DNA from: Bacillus sp. JCM 19058
Lineage (GTDB): Bacteria > Bacillota > Bacilli > Bacillales_H > Bacillaceae_D
Assembly: GCA_001310555.1 (NCBI GenBank)
Contig: BAXO01000001.1
Location: 1-64,000, forward strand
DNA: 64,000 bases
Direction: 5' to 3'
This document shows, in pieces, positions 8,840 through 19,834 of the stretch. The notes beneath the pieces were generated by a model. The model did not search any database. It had not been told where the DNA came from and saw only the letters and a list, made by a program, of their open reading frames with translations. The position numbers and the translations under genes were made by a program. Positions within the stretch are counted from its first letter, which is position 1. Each line of letters opens with the position of its first letter.

Positions 8840-9696
8840 CAACGTTTGCAATTATTGACGACGAACCAAGTTGTCGACGTATGTTAGAGTCCATTATCAA
8901 AAAACACGGACTTGGTGATATTGTTTTAAGTGACGAAGGGAATCTCGCTTCCATTCAAACAATTCTTGTCCGTCAGCCGGACATCGTCTTAATCGATCTG
9001 CTTATGCCTAAAATCGATGGTCTTGAAATGATGGAGCAGTTGAAGACTGCTGGTTACCACGGACGTTTTGTGATGGTTTCGCAAAATGACAATAAAGAGT
9101 TAATGGGTGAAGCCTATCAGCTCGGAGTGGAGTTTTTCATCTATAAACCGATCCATGTGATCGAAGTAGAGTCGGTTTTGTCTCATGTAAAACGCCAGTT
9201 TCAAGGGTCCCTTCCGGAAATGCAACTGAATTTGGCGCATTCGACGCATCCTCATGTTACTCTGCAACGAGAAGCACGACGCACACTTGCAGAGCTAGGC
9301 ATTTCCAATGAAGCCGGCGCCAAAGATTTTATTCACGCTATGGATTATCTGGCCCAGGCAGGGAGCAACTCCCTTTCATTGCGAGCCTTATATAAAAAAA
9401 TGGCCTCAGCCCGCTTTTCCAAATCCCTTGATCAAGAAAAAGAGGCAAAGGCCATTGAACAGCGCATGCGCCGGGCAGTAGCGAAAGCACTGACAAACAT
9501 TGCTTCCCTTGGTCTAACTGATTATGCTCATCCAAAATTCGAATATTATGCGCCGCTTTTCTTTGACTTTCGTGAAGTGAGGCAGCGAATGAAAGAAATC
9601 GAGTTAGACACGGCACATAGTGTGGTACGAATTCATATTAAAAAGTTTTTATTTGCGCTTTTTGATGAAGCAAACGAAAGCAGAAAAGGTGCTTAA
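8836..9696 (+). CDS. glnL: GlnL-like response regulator
   Basis: Response regulator with an N-terminal receiver domain (acidic pair DD near residue 8, phospho-acceptor D54 in VLIDLLMPKIDG, Lys in YKPI) and the C-terminal YcbB-type DNA-binding domain peculiar to GlnL. ATG 8836 is chosen because GGAGGG lies ahead and it overlaps the glnK stop by 4 nt. In B. subtilis GlnL activates glutamine uptake and glutaminase genes; here its likely target is the convergent glutamine-type importer. The last bases (TTAA, 9693-9696) are shared with the stop of glnP on the opposite strand. Confidence 0.88.
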   Translation: MTTFAIIDDEPSCRRMLESIIKKHGLGDIVLSDEGNLASIQTILVRQPDIVLIDLLMPKIDGLEMMEQLKTAGYHGRFVMVSQNDNKELMGEAYQLGVEFFIYKPIHVIEVESVLSHVKRQFQGSLPEMQLNLAHSTHPHVTLQREARRTLAELGISNEAGAKDFIHAMDYLAQAGSNSLSLRALYKKMASARFSKSLDQEKEAKAIEQRMRRAVAKALTNIASLGLTDYAHPKFEYYAPLFFDFREVRQRMKEIELDTAHSVVRIHIKKFLFALFDEANESRKGA

Positions 9697-10347
9697 ACGT
9701 GCTTTGCTTCGAATTTCTTTGCAATTTTAGACAAAGCAAAGTTAACGACAAAGTACATTATGGCGACAAAAAATAAAATAGCAAAGACCGAATTGGAGTT
9801 GTGGGCACTTAAAATCCGTGCGTGGTGCATCACTTCCGGCAATGTAATAATGACCGCAAGCGAAGTATCTTTTAAAAGGGCAATAAATTGAGAAACCGTA
9901 GGCGGCATCATTTTTCGGGCTGCCTGAGGAATCAAAATCGCCCGTAGCGTTTGTGTGTACGTCAATCCAGATGAACGTGCGGCTTCAATTTGTCCTTTTG
10001 GAATCGAATTTAAACCACTGCGAATAATTTCGGAAATCATCGCACCTTCAAACACCGTCAAGGCCACAATCGCTGCTACAAAAGGGCTGACTTGTAACCC
10101 TAGTTCCGGAAGCAAAACAAAATGGGTAAAAAATAAAATCAACAGTAAAGGCAAACAACGGATGATATCAACTGCTGCTCCTAATACTTTCGAAAAAAAC
10201 CGGAATCTTTGCATAGCGGAGAATGCCGATAACAATGCCGACCACATAACTGCAAATAATAGCGATCAATGCTAACAGCAGCGTAACTTGAAATCCTTCC
10301 CATAAATAAAGGAGGTTGGATGACGTATATGCCGATAGAAAGTCCAT
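9693..10347 (-). CDS. glnP: Amino-acid (glutamine-type) ABC permease, GlnP-like (frameshifted)
   Basis: Inner-membrane permease of the polar amino-acid family. The EAA loop is visible as EAARSSGLTYTQTLRAILIPQAARKMMPP. ATG 10347 directly follows the stop of the second permease (TAA-ATG) and has a GGGGG site, so the genes are coupled. The frame breaks near 10193-10199: seven T (minus strand) should be six to read KIPVFSKVLGAAVDIIRCLP. The repaired protein is about 217 aa, normal for the family. Last gene of glnQ-H-M-P. Confidence 0.8.
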
Positions 10348-10985
10348 TTAGGCGCCCCCTTTAGCAAGGCGTTTTTCATAATAGCTAATTCCCCAGCTAA
10401 GCGGAATCGTTAAAAGTAAATAAAATAATGCAACAATGCCATATACGGCATACGGGCTAAACGTCATGCTGTTAATAATATCGCCTTGATACATTAAGTC
10501 AGCCCCTCCCACTACCGCCAGGATCGAAGAGTTTTTTTACCAAATTCAACGTTTGTTTCCGAGCGGAGGAATGACTGTTTTGATCGCTTGCGGCAAAATG
10601 ACGAAGCGTAATGCTTGCGTATAGGTTAAACCCGACGAGCGCGCCGCTTCCGTTTGGCCAGTCGGGATTGCCTGGATCCCTGCTCGTATCGCTTCAGCAA
10701 TAAAGGCGCTCGTATAAATTAATAATCCTAGCGTCCCTGCTTCAAAACCGCCAAGGCGAAACCCTAGCCAAAAAATGAAGACTGTGAGTAACAGCGGGAT
10801 GTTGCGAAAAAAAATTCTACATAAGCGGTGCCTAGCCAATTAAGTACACGGCTCGTGGAAATGCGCATGACTGCAATCAGTGTACCGACGATAAAGCTGC
10901 CTACAAGGGCATAGGTGCTTGCTTTTAACGTCTGCAAAAAGCCAGACAAAAACGCATCCCAATAGTCAATTAAGATTGTAATCAT
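10348..10985 (-). CDS. glnM: Amino-acid (glutamine-type) ABC permease, GlnM-like (multiple frameshifts)
   Basis: Partner permease of the importer, starting at ATG 10985 (ITILIDYWDAFLSGFLQTLKAS). The EAA loop reads EAARSSGLTYTQALRFVILPQAIKTVIPP. Breaks: T8 instead of T6 near 10807-10814 (restoring FFRNIPLLLTVFIFWLG), a missing C near 10558, and seven A for six near 10532-10538 (restoring NLVKNSSILAVVGGADLMYQ). The repaired frame ends KRLAKGGA, with TAA immediately before the glnP ATG. About 212 aa. Confidence 0.75.
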
Positions 10986-11011
10986 CGTTTCGCCCCCTTT
11001 TTAGAAAGAGC

Positions 11012-11033
11012 AAAAGCGCAAGTTTGCGCTTTC
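11012..11033. promoter_or_regulatory. Intercistronic stem-loop between glnH and glnM
   Basis: AAAGCGCAA-GT-TTGCGCTTT lies between the binding-protein gene and the first permease gene. Such hairpins commonly protect the upstream binding-protein mRNA or attenuate read-through so the binding protein is made in excess. Two other importers in this window show the same arrangement. Confidence 0.55.
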
Positions 11034-11045
11034 TCCTAAGCCGTC

Positions 11046-11867
11046 TTATTCTGGAGACTCGCCGATCCATTTTTCATAAATTTCATCATACCGGCCAGAA
11101 GCTTTTAAGCCTGCAAGAATTCCATTGATTTTTTTCTGTGAATTCGTCGTCGCCTTTGCGGATAGCAATCCCGTACGGTTCGTCAGTGAATGTCTCGCCA
11201 ACGACTCATAATCACTATTTTCCTCAGCCATTCCGTATAGAATGGAGTTATCAGTAGTAAGCGCCTCTCCTTGACCAGACTGGAGAGCTAGGAACGCCTC
11301 TTGGTAATTTTCGAGCTCAATCACTTCAGCATCAGGCACTTGTTCTAGCAAGTTTTGGCCCGAAGTCGCTCCCTTAACTGCAAGCACTTTTGTACCAGCT
11401 CCTATATCGTCAATTCCTTGAATGTCACTGCCTTTTTCCACCAATAAAGACTGTCCTGCTTCAAAATACACATCAGAGAAGTTGACTTCCTTTTTCCGTT
11501 CTTCCGTCACTGTCATCGTGGCGATAATGGCATCAATTTGCCCATTATCTAACAGTGGAATCCGTGTTTTAGACGTAACTTCTTTTAGTTCAATTTTGTT
11601 TTCATCGCCAAGCAACTCTTTTGCAATTTCCTTGGCGATATCAATGTCAAATCCTTCTACTTCGCCAGTAGCGGGGTCCTTTAAGCCAAACAGCCTTGTG
11701 TCATATTTGACTCCGACCACAAAATTATCCGCTTCTTCAATTTTTGAAAGCGTGTTTGTTCCATTATCATTATCTGTGCTTCCGTCTACCGTTTCGTCGC
11801 CACTGCCACAGGCAGAGAGAGCCAGTACAGCTGCTCCTGCAAGCAATCCATTCATCCACTTTTTCAT
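11046..11867 (-). CDS. glnH: Glutamine-type ABC substrate-binding lipoprotein
   Basis: Extracellular lipoprotein of the family 3 solute-binding proteins. ATG 11867 follows AAGGGGGA; signal peptide with lipobox LSAC, then VGVKYDTRLFGLKDP, GFDIDIAKEIAKELLG, DAIIATMTVTEERKKEV and FSDVYFEAGQSLLV. The frame looks unbroken, but about 20 residues (11136-11195) are out of frame. A missing G near 11195 and an extra A near 11134 enclose them; the alternative frame reads TFTDEPYGIAIRKGDDEFTEK, the expected ligand-domain sequence. Importer context and GlnK/GlnL next door suggest glutamine. Confidence 0.82.
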   Translation of the reverse strand: MKKWMNGLLAGAAVLALSACGSGDETVDGSTDNDNGTNTLSKIEEADNFVVGVKYDTRLFGLKDPATGEVEGFDIDIAKEIAKELLGDENKIELKEVTSKTRIPLLDNGQIDAIIATMTVTEERKKEVNFSDVYFEAGQSLLVEKGSDIQGIDDIGAGTKVLAVKGATSGQNLLEQVPDAEVIELENYQEAFLALQSGQGEALTTDNSILYGMAEENSDYESLARHSLTNRTGLLSAKATTNSQKKINGILAGLKASGRYDEIYEKWIGESPE

Positions 11868-11911
11868 TACTTGTTCCCCCTTAAAGTATGTGATGACATT
11901 TGACACTTGCC

Positions 11912-12637
11912 TTAATGCAGCAAGCGGCTCAAGAAATGCTGTGACCTTTCTTCTTTCGGAGTTTCAAAGAAATCGACAGGCCTTGCCTCTTCTACAATTT
12001 GACCTTCGTCCATAAAAATAACCCGGTCAGCTACTTCTTTGGCAAATCCCATTTCGTGTGTGACGCATACCATCGTCATCCCTTCCTTTGCTAGCGTTTT
12101 CATAACGTCTAACACTTCGCCTATCATTTCTGGATCAAGCGCCGATGTTGGTTCGTCAAAAAGCATAATTTTCGGCTTCATCGCCAAACCTCTGGCGATC
12201 GCCACTCGTTGTTGTTGACCGCCTGACAGCTGGGAAGGATAAGAGTTTGCTTTTTCAGGTATGCCTACTTTCGTTAAAAATTGCATTGCTGTTTCTTCCG
12301 CTTCTTCTTTAGACACTTTCAGTACTTGGCGTGGGGCTAACGTAATATTGTCCAATACGTTCATATGGGGGTATAAATTAAAATGTTGAAATACCATGCT
12401 AATATCACGGCGTAATTTATTGATACTCACCTTTTTGTCGTGTAAAGCAAAATCATTGACTAGCAGTTTCCCATCAGTGATGGTTTCAAGTCTGTTAATA
12501 CAACGGAGCATTGTTGATTTTCCAGACCCGGATGGTCCAAGTACAACGACCACTTCTCCACGATCAATTGTCGTTGTTATATTTTTCAGAACATGGAAAT
12601 CGCCATAATGTTTATTTACCGACTCAAATGCGATCAT
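11912..12637 (-). CDS. glnQ: Amino-acid ABC transporter ATPase, GlnQ-like
   Basis: Intact 241-aa ATPase. Walker A GPSGSGKS (34-41), signature LSGGQQQR, Walker [13 protein letters not shown], then the H-loop [16 protein letters not shown] precedes ATG 12637. First gene of glnQ-H-M-P; the tandem decamers upstream suggest activation by GlnL. It energises uptake through the two permeases. Confidence 0.92.
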   Translation of the reverse strand: MIAFESVNKHYGDFHVLKNITTTIDRGEVVVVLGPSGSGKSTMLRCINRLETITDGKLLVNDFALHDKKVSINKLRRDISMVFQHFNLYPHMNVLDNITLAPRQVLKVSKEEAEETAMQFLTKVGIPEKANSYPSQLSGGQQQRVAIARGLAMKPKIMLFDEPTSALDPEMIGEVLDVMKTLAKEGMTMVCVTHEMGFAKEVADRVIFMDEGQIVEEARPVDFFETPKEERSQHFLSRLLH

Positions 12638-12659
12638 TGTTTCCCCCCCTCTCAGTTTT

Positions 12660-12691
12660 GGCCATTCTTGCTTATAGGAATAATAATGGCC
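12660..12691 (-). promoter_or_regulatory. Inverted repeat in the glnQ leader
   Basis: GGCCATT (12660-12666) and AATGGCC (12685-12691) form a 7-bp inverted repeat between the decamer array and the ribosome site. TATTAT inside it (12685-12680) could be the -10. Function unknown. Confidence 0.35.
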
Positions 12692-12694
12692 TGC

Positions 12695-12724
12695 CTATAA
12701 AAACCTACAAAAACTTATAGAAAC
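12695..12724 (-). promoter_or_regulatory. Tandem decamers resembling GlnL boxes upstream of glnQ
   Basis: Three head-to-tail 10-mers read on the minus strand GTTTCTATAA, GTTTTTGTAG and GTTTTTATAG. Within them TTTTGT-AGGT-TTTTAT matches 11 of 12 specified bases of the B. subtilis GlnL target as I recall it (TTTTGT-N4-TTTTGT). The array ends just upstream of where the -35 should be, and no good -35 is present, as expected for an activated promoter. Confidence 0.6.
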
Positions 12725-13054
12725 TTATTTATTCGTACTACGAAACAAATTAAAAATAGATTGAAAATAAAAGAGAATTGGAGAGAGGCTGGTGGACACT
12801 CAAAAAGGAGAAACGACTGGAATGGTCGCTGCTTTGACGTTTATTTGATTTGGGGGCTACTGCCTCTTTTTTTTGGGGGGTTGAACTATATCTCCTCGTC
12901 TGATATTTTAATGTACGATTTTTCTCCTTTCTTTTTATAGTCGCCTTGCTTTTGCTTTCTCGGACCGCCTACAAGTCTGAATTTAAATGGGCGTTTACGG
13001 ACGGACGCACCTTCCTCAATATATTGTCGACTTCGATTTTATTTAGACTTTCCG
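12725..13054. other. Gene-free gap
   Basis: No gene supported. The stretch has runs of T and G (12867-12882) and short open frames without ribosome sites. It separates the glutamine importer promoter from the end of the GntR/LacI regulator gene. Confidence 0.4.
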
Positions 13055-13087
13055 ACTAAAAAAAGATCAGGCTAGCCTGATCTTTTT
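13055..13087 (-). terminator. Bidirectional intrinsic terminator at the end of the GntR/LacI gene
   Basis: GATCAGGC-TAGCCTGATC (13065-13082) is a perfect 18-bp palindrome flanked by A7 and T5, so it can work in both directions. The stop codon of the regulator (TAG, 13074-13072) lies inside the stem. Confidence 0.75.
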
Positions 13088-14202
13088 GCTGTCGATTCAC
13101 CGATTATCAACTGGGTATCGATTTTATTCGTTTGTTCTGGCAGCCCTTCTCCGTCTATTAAGTCGAGAATTGCGTCTACTGCCATTCTTCCCATTTTTTC
13201 CTGCTCTTGATGCAAGTGAGTAAATTTGAAATAACCGAAGCTTAACGCAGGACTGTCGAAGCAAATAATTGAAATATCCTTTGGCACCTTGAGATTTAGC
13301 TGTCCTACTGCCTCTTTGGCAATGAGGGCTATATTATACTCTATGGCAAACAGCGCTGTTATATGAGGATGAGTTGTTAGATGGTCTTTGATCTTTTTTT
13401 ATGTCCATTTCAATATTTTCTTCCCTGAAGGAGTTCGGCAAGGTGCTTGTAATACTGTGCATCAGCATATGCTTGTCCATTTTTACTCCGCTGTCGACAT
13501 GAGCTTGCACGAACCCTTCTATTCTTTCCTCTATCGCAGTCGTATCAATCGGTGGGGGAGTTAAGAGACATATATCTTTATGACCTAAGCTAAATAAGTA
13601 TTCGGTCCCTTTTTTTTGCGGCCTTCAAATTATCTGAGCTAAAGGAGGCAGCCGGAACTCCCTTAAGGTAACGGTCAACTAAGACGACCGGATAGTCGTT
13701 AATGACCAGCTTTAATATTTCCGAGCTGAAATGCTCAGCTTGAGCCGGAAGAATGATCAAGCCATTCACACCTAACAGCAACAATTCTTCAATCGCTTCT
13801 TTTTCTAGTTGAGGCGAACCAAACGTACGCTTTAGTACTATAAAGCCCTTGCCTGATATCGCCTGCTCTATTCCTGATATTAGATCCTTTCCATAGCTAT
13901 CCCCAAAATCGGTAACGATGACACCGATTAACGCGCGTACTGATTCATGCCCCTCTTTGTTTGCCAATATTGAAGCTTGATTTAGTTCATTCCCTTTAAC
14001 AAAGGAGCCCTTGCCGACATAACGAACGACGAGTCCCTCTTCGGTCAGTTTTTCAAGCGAGCGCTTCGGGGTAATACGGCTCACTTGATATTTTTCCGCT
14101 AATTCTTTTTCGGACGGAATCCGTTCTCCTGCTATATAAACACCCCTTTGTATATCTCGCTTTAAGTCTTCGTATATTTTTTTCGTATAATGGCCTGCTC
14201 AT
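13072..14202 (-). CDS. GntR/LacI hybrid regulator, AraR-like (multiple frameshifts)
   Basis: A GntR winged helix (PLYEKIYEDLKRDIQRGVY...IPSEKELAEKYQVSRIT) joined to a LacI-type sugar-binding domain (LIGVIVTDFGDSYGKDLISGIEQ, then VPKDISIICFDSP and GRMAVDAILDLI). This architecture and the repaired length of ~377 aa match AraR. ATG 14202 (MSRPLYEK) is the likely start. Breaks: seven A for six near 14182, and T runs near 13604-13617 and 13396-13402. It stands at the edge of the polysaccharide locus on the same strand, so it may sense a sugar from it, but no operator was identified. Confidence 0.75.
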
Positions 14203-14590
14203 TCATTCACCAGCTTTCGTCACTCATCATTCAAATATTAATATATCATGTTATATAGATGAAGTGAAGGAAAGGGCAAGCTCACTTTTTTTACGAGCAA
14301 TACAATAGCTCCGTTCAGAACGTTCATAGCTTAAGCTAAAATTACAGCTAAAGACAACTCACTCAAAAGGCGGCTCATTAGAGCCTTCAGTTCCTTTTGA
14401 AGCTTTTCAGCTAGTTAGTAGCTATAACTTGAATCAATTGCTGTTAAAGGTTTTACCTGCTCCTCCAGCATCGTCGGGAAGCCAACTTTGTTTCACTTAG
14501 CTGGTTGCTCGGCTCAATCCATTAAACTAGAAAATACTGAGGTTACTCTTAGTTCAAGCTTAGCAGGCAAGCTAATGTCGCAACTAATAG
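14203..14590. other. Gene-free gap with short repeats
   Basis: No gene supported. It contains several imperfect AGCTAGTTAG/AAGCTTAGC-type inverted segments, which could fold in the RNA downstream of the GH94 gene. I saw no clear U-run terminator. Confidence 0.35.
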
Positions 14591-17500
14591 TTATAGGTAG
14601 ATATCAATTACGTTCCCATTCTTCGTTAGATGACTTGCGATGTCAGACTGTAATATTCGAAATCCGCCTTGCCGATAACGATTGTTCACCGCCTCTGTTC
14701 GAACGACTGCACCATTCACTGTGACATGCGGCTCTTTTTGATTGAAGTAGTAAGTATACGTAACCGGATATTCATCAAAAGCAAACTGAAATTTCATTCC
14801 AGATAGTCTCTTCGGTAATACCGGATCGATAATTAGAACATCCGCTTCTGAACGGATTCCTAAGCAATTTGAGATTAATTGATTCATGTAGATCCCCGGA
14901 CCGCTAGAGTATATGCGCCAGCCCCCTTTTACCGGAACAGTGCCAGCCTTTAACTCATCAAACCTCGCTTGTGCGGCGTAGCGCGTATTGAATTTGCCAT
15001 CGGAGCTGCTGAAGTAAGCATTGCTTTGCCTACGCTCGGCGTTAGGTACTACTTCCTGGATACCAATCGGATTAATTTTCGCCAGTCCGCTCCATGCGTC
15101 CTCTTCCTTCCCTAGCTTCGCCATCGCTTCTACAAACCGGATGTGCGCATGGACATATTGTAGTCCTATTTCCCGCCCAAAATTGGCCGCTTGTTCGGCC
15201 CGTTTAAAATGTGTACTCACACCACCAGTATAGTTTGCTGGTCGGTTCATTAATCGAACACCGTCGGGACAATCAAGCTTTTCTTTAATAATTTGATAAT
15301 GAGCCTCCGCCTGTTCAGGTGTAAGCAATTCGCTGATCATACTTCGCGTCATCGGTAATAATCGATAATGAATACCCGTATTCGTATCATCAGTGTGAAG
15401 CATATATTCCACACGATTTGGTTGTTCCATGTAAATAAAACCAGGAACCGTATTAGTCTTTAACATGTAATGCTTGAAATCGGCTTCAATACGACTAGCG
15501 ATTGCGGCCAGCTCGCCAGCTTCATCCTCCTCTACGCCTTTTAACGCTAGAGATAACCCCTTAAACACCTGATAAGTCAAAGCGACCGTCCAGCTACTCA
15601 CCATATACTTTTTTTAATTGTGAATTAGCAGGTTGAAGCGTATCATCCCAATCACCATCACCATAAGCCGATAAATATGTATCATGTAAAAAGTGGCTTT
15701 TTATATATTGAATTTGCTTTTTCACATGCTCATAAATAACGTATGTTTCTTCTGTAACTGGTGATCCGTACGTTTTGTAAATGGTACTTTTTCCTTTAAT
15801 AAAGAATAATCCTTTGTCGCCAGCAAATAATCAGCTAATACTTTCAGTGGCCAGACGATAATGTCTCCATGACTTTCCGCAGCTTTAATAGGATAATAAC
15901 GATCAAACATAAACCATTGTGGCCAATTTCCGTCGTCATCAAATTGGTGACTATACACAATTTTAATAATTTCTTTCACGGTTTCATATTTTTGAGTTGC
16001 CATAAAATACTCAGTAGGTCCCTGACAGACATCACGGGTTCCCCAAGCCGCCCCCGCATATTGTTCAAGACCGTGAGGAGAAGAGAAATGAACAAGCATA
16101 TTGTGTGTATACCACCAAGCCAAACCATTGACTTTCTCTAACTCAGCTGCTTTTTCCCCTTCTCGAGATAATCGAAAGCCGTTCATCACTCCACCGAGAA
16201 ACTTACGGTACTTTTCAATTTCCGTTTTCGCCTCCCCTATGGCGAATGCTTGCTTTTCTCCATGCAGAAGCCCTTGAATCGTTAATGCCCACTCGTTGAC
16301 AGGCTCTATTTCGATAACGACCAACGACGCTGATCCTTGATCCGCTCCGCTTATTAACTGCCGTTCATTTCCTAGTTTGAAATTTGCATTTTCTATGCCG
16401 AAGCGATAAGAAAGGTTTGGATAGGCCTTTGCGCTAGTTGACGTCGAATCAGCAAAAAACAAAACGTCATTTCCCTCTTGTTTAAAATGATAAGGAACCT
16501 CGTGCTCATTGCCATTCATTACGATCTGATTGGTCACAATAAAGCGATAAGCTTTTCCTCGGGCAGAGCTTACATGCAGTTTAAGCTCTGGGGTCTCAAC
16601 CGCTGTATAGTTTGTGACAATGATGATGTCATTAGCTATTTTGTAGTACCAACGACTATAGTTAAAACCAATTTCATAGACAGAAGGCATAGTCAACAGT
16701 CGGTATTCCCCCTCTAGCTCGAGATAAATCCGCTGTCCTGATGTCTTCATGACATTAAGAGCATTTCTTGAATTTGTTAGCAGTTTGTTGAAGGATGTAT
16801 TGCCTACGACAATTTGCGAATTAAAAATACCATACATATAAGAAGTTGATGCCAGAACGTTCTCTTTCATTTCATCATTATTACCTGTCATCAATATATG
16901 TCCGTGCGGACGTTCCACAAGCAGTTCTTTTTCCTTCAAGACAACATGCTCATATGTATCAGTAAAGAAAGAAAGCAGCGTACTTTGATCCCATTCTTCC
17001 TGATGGCGTGCAGGGAAATACTGATTCATTTCCTTTTCTGTTAAGGGCAATGTCTTCAGAGGTTCTCCCATTGGCAACGATTTCTGTACCGGCACAGCCA
17101 TTTGGGCTTGTCCTAGCTTTTTCGAAACGATTCGACCCCATGCCTCTTCAACTAGCTCATTGAATTCTAGCTTCGTCACTGCACTTGAATGGTTCTCGCG
17201 AAATAATCCATAAAAAATAAATTGCGATTCTCCTTCAAGCTTAACCTTTTCCGATTGCAAGCCAGTAAATGCAAATTCGTATTGATAGACTTCATTTGGC
17301 AAACAGGGTTTCATCAATGCCTCTGGTTTGTTTGTTTCTTTATAAGACAAACCGTAGAATTGAAATCCATCTGTTGAGTAAGCGATTGTATTCGTCAATG
17401 CGCCTTGCTGCAAATAAGGATACCCTGTGGATTGCTTTTGATTTTGCCGAGAACAGACGACATAGCCACTATCTTGTTCAAACACGTTATGGTCAAGGTA

Positions 17501-17930
17501 TTGTGAGACGTACGCTTCGTTATTTTGTATGGCTCCTTTATCAGCAAGCCCTACATCTTGCGCATAAATAATATCAGCTTCTACATCGGTTCCGTTCAAA
17601 ATCACATCCCAAAACCAAATACCGTTCTCCCTTAAATAAAAGGTTACCGTATAAAGTACCCCGTGAATTTCACCTTTCCATCTGACGCTCGACTCTGTGT
17701 ACTCAACTACACTGTTTGAATGAACGCCCAGTAGCGGGATGGCATCAATCTCGTTTTTATTATAGAGACGTAAATACAAGTTATTCATCGATCCGTCAAT
17801 CGGGTTTGCGACCCACTGATTAATCATAATTTCTTTATATCTGGCCTCTAAAATATCTCCACTATTTAAAAACGTAAATTGATAATCTCCTGCTTTAATC
17901 TCTATTTTTTTTATTTTGCACAACTGTCAT
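14591..17930 (-). CDS. GH94 phosphorylase, 1,2-beta-oligoglucan phosphorylase-like (frameshifted)
   Basis: A large GH94 inverting phosphorylase that would cleave beta-glucosidic bonds with phosphate to give glucose 1-phosphate. Motifs: GTRDVCQGPTEYF (~628-640) of the catalytic core and YGDGDWDDTLQPAN. The repaired length of ~1111 aa fits sophorooligosaccharide phosphorylases better than cellobiose phosphorylases (~810 aa). ATG 17930 (MTVVQNKK) has GGTGGAG upstream; an A-run at 17904-17911 then shifts frame. Further breaks lie near 15767 and 15610-15616 (A7 for A6). No signal peptide: it acts on sugars brought in by the importer encoded just upstream. Confidence 0.75.
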
Positions 17931-17964
17931 TTCTCCACCCCTTTAGTACACTGTTATATACTGA

Positions 17965-18796
17965 TTACTTTAATCCAGATATTGTGAAACCTTCGATAAT
18001 ATATTTTTGACAAAAAGCAAAAATAATGACGATCGGAACAACCATAAATGCAGCACCGGCCATTTGAAGTCCAAAATTACTCGTATGCTGTCCTTGCAAA
18101 AGGGCTAACCCGACGGACAGCGTATACAGGTTCTGGTCATTCGCAATGATTAACGGCCAGAGAAAACTGTTCCAAGCACCGATAAAGGTCAGAATCGCTT
18201 GCACGGCAAAAATAGGCCCTGCCGTTGGAATAATTAACTTGAAAAATATCCTAAATTCTCCTGCGCCGTCTAACCGGGCAGCCTCAATTAAATCGGTTGG
18301 AATCGTAGACATAAATTGTCTAAACAAAAAAAATACTGAATGCCCCTGCTAACCCCGGCAAAATAATTCCCGCCATCGTATTCGTTAATCCGAATTGATT
18401 AATAATGAGGTATACCGGGATCATCGTCACTTGCGCCGGAATCATCATCGTCGCTAAAACTAAATAAAATATCGGCTCCCTACCTTTAAACTGATATTTT
18501 GCAAATGCGTACCCTGCCATGCCGTTAAAAAGCAAGCCTGCAAACGAAAATAGCACAATAATCAATGTATTTCTTAAGTAGATACTAAAGTTCATGTTCA
18601 AAAACAATTGAACAAAATGGTCCCACGTCGGATTTTTGGGAAATAAAGTAGGCGTTGTCGTAAGAAGCTCATTTGCAGGCTTAAACGCACTGAGCAGCAT
18701 CCATATAAAAGGAATAGATACAACGATCCCCCCAACAATTAACAAAGCAGTAATAAGGCTATACTCGAGCCTTTTCTTGATCACGGCTGACTCCAT
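17965..18796 (-). CDS. Sugar ABC permease, MalG/LacG type (frameshifted)
   Basis: CUT1-family permease (~277 aa), about six membrane spans. ATG 18796 follows GGAGGTG. The EAA loop is in EAARLDGAGEFRIFFKLIIPTAGP. The frame breaks at an A-run near 18322-18329, between AGAFSIFFV and MFRQFMSTIPTDLIEA; one base fewer joins them. It follows the partner permease and precedes the GH94 gene, so its substrate is probably a beta-gluco-oligosaccharide. Confidence 0.82.
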
Positions 18797-18823
18797 TTTT
18801 TTCACCTCCACACGATCGTTCTC

Positions 18824-19725
18824 TCAGTATTCTGCATCAGCTTTTCTAACTTTGAATTGAATGATTGTTGCGATAATGATAATAAAGAAAAGAATAAAGG
18901 ATCCTGCTGCGGCATAGCCTAATTCGCTTAATTGAAAACCATTTCTATAAATGAACAGAGCCATGGACAAAGTACCGTCTAAAGGACCACCATTCGTCAT
19001 AACGAACGGTTCTTCAAAAAAAACTGAATCCACCGATCAATGTCGTGATTGTGACGAAGAAAGTGGCAAAGCTTAAAAGAGGAACTGTTATATAGCGCAA
19101 CGTTTGCCATCTATTGGCGCCATCAATTTTAGCTGCTTCGTAGTATTCTTTCGGAATTCCTTGTAACGCAGCCAAAAATATGATCATGTTTAGCCCTAAT
19201 CCCTTCCATACAGCTAGGATAATTAACGAAAGCTTTGCGATTGTCGGTTGTTCAAGCCACGGAACCGCGCTTAAGTTAACTGTTGACAATAAATAGTTGA
19301 AAAGGCCGTAGTGGGTATTGTATAAAAAGCCCCAAATAACAGCTACAGCAATAATATTAGTAATAGAAGGCATATAATAGACAGCTCGAAAGATCGTATA
19401 AATTTTACTCGTACCGTAATTGAGTAATAACGCAACACTTAATGAGCATATAATGACGAGCGGGACGCCAATCACTACATAAAATAAAGTATTAAACATC
19501 GATATGATAAACACGTCATCGTTAAATAAACTTTGGTAATTGTCTAAACCAACAAAGCTAATGTTAGACCAATCGGCCAGCCCTCTTAAGTTAATGTCTG
19601 TAAAGCTGATTCCAAAAGCAATAAAAATTGGGACAATACTAAACCCCATTAAGATTAAAAATGCAGGAGCTAAAAATATATAAGGATGCCTATTTTTGTA
19701 GACATATTTAAAAAAAATGACTCAA
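18824..19725 (-). CDS. Sugar ABC permease, MalF/LacF type (frameshifted)
   Basis: First CUT1 permease of the importer. TTG 19725 with AGGAGTGA upstream is the likely start; eight T near 19710-19717 should be seven to read LSHFFKYVYKNRHPYIFLAPA. A second break in an A-run near 19019-19026 separates IGGFSFF from FFEEPFVMTNGGPL. EAA loop EAAKIDGANRWQTLRYITVPLL. Repaired length about 300 aa. Confidence 0.8.
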
Positions 19726-19747
19726 AACAATCACTCCTATCTTAAGG

Positions 19748-19794
19748 GGAGTGTAAACAGCGCCCGGTGTGAATCAACCAAATGTTTACACTCC
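19748..19794. promoter_or_regulatory. 12-bp intercistronic stem-loop after the sugar-binding protein gene
   Basis: GGAGTGTAAACA (19748-19759) and TGTTTACACTCC (19783-19794) are perfectly complementary across a 23-nt loop, between the binding-protein stop and the permease start. No U-run follows, so it is more likely an mRNA-stabilising or partial-attenuation element than a full terminator. Confidence 0.65.
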
Positions 19795-19834
19795 GCAATA
19801 AGCCATTCTTATTTTCAATCGGTAAAACTATTAT

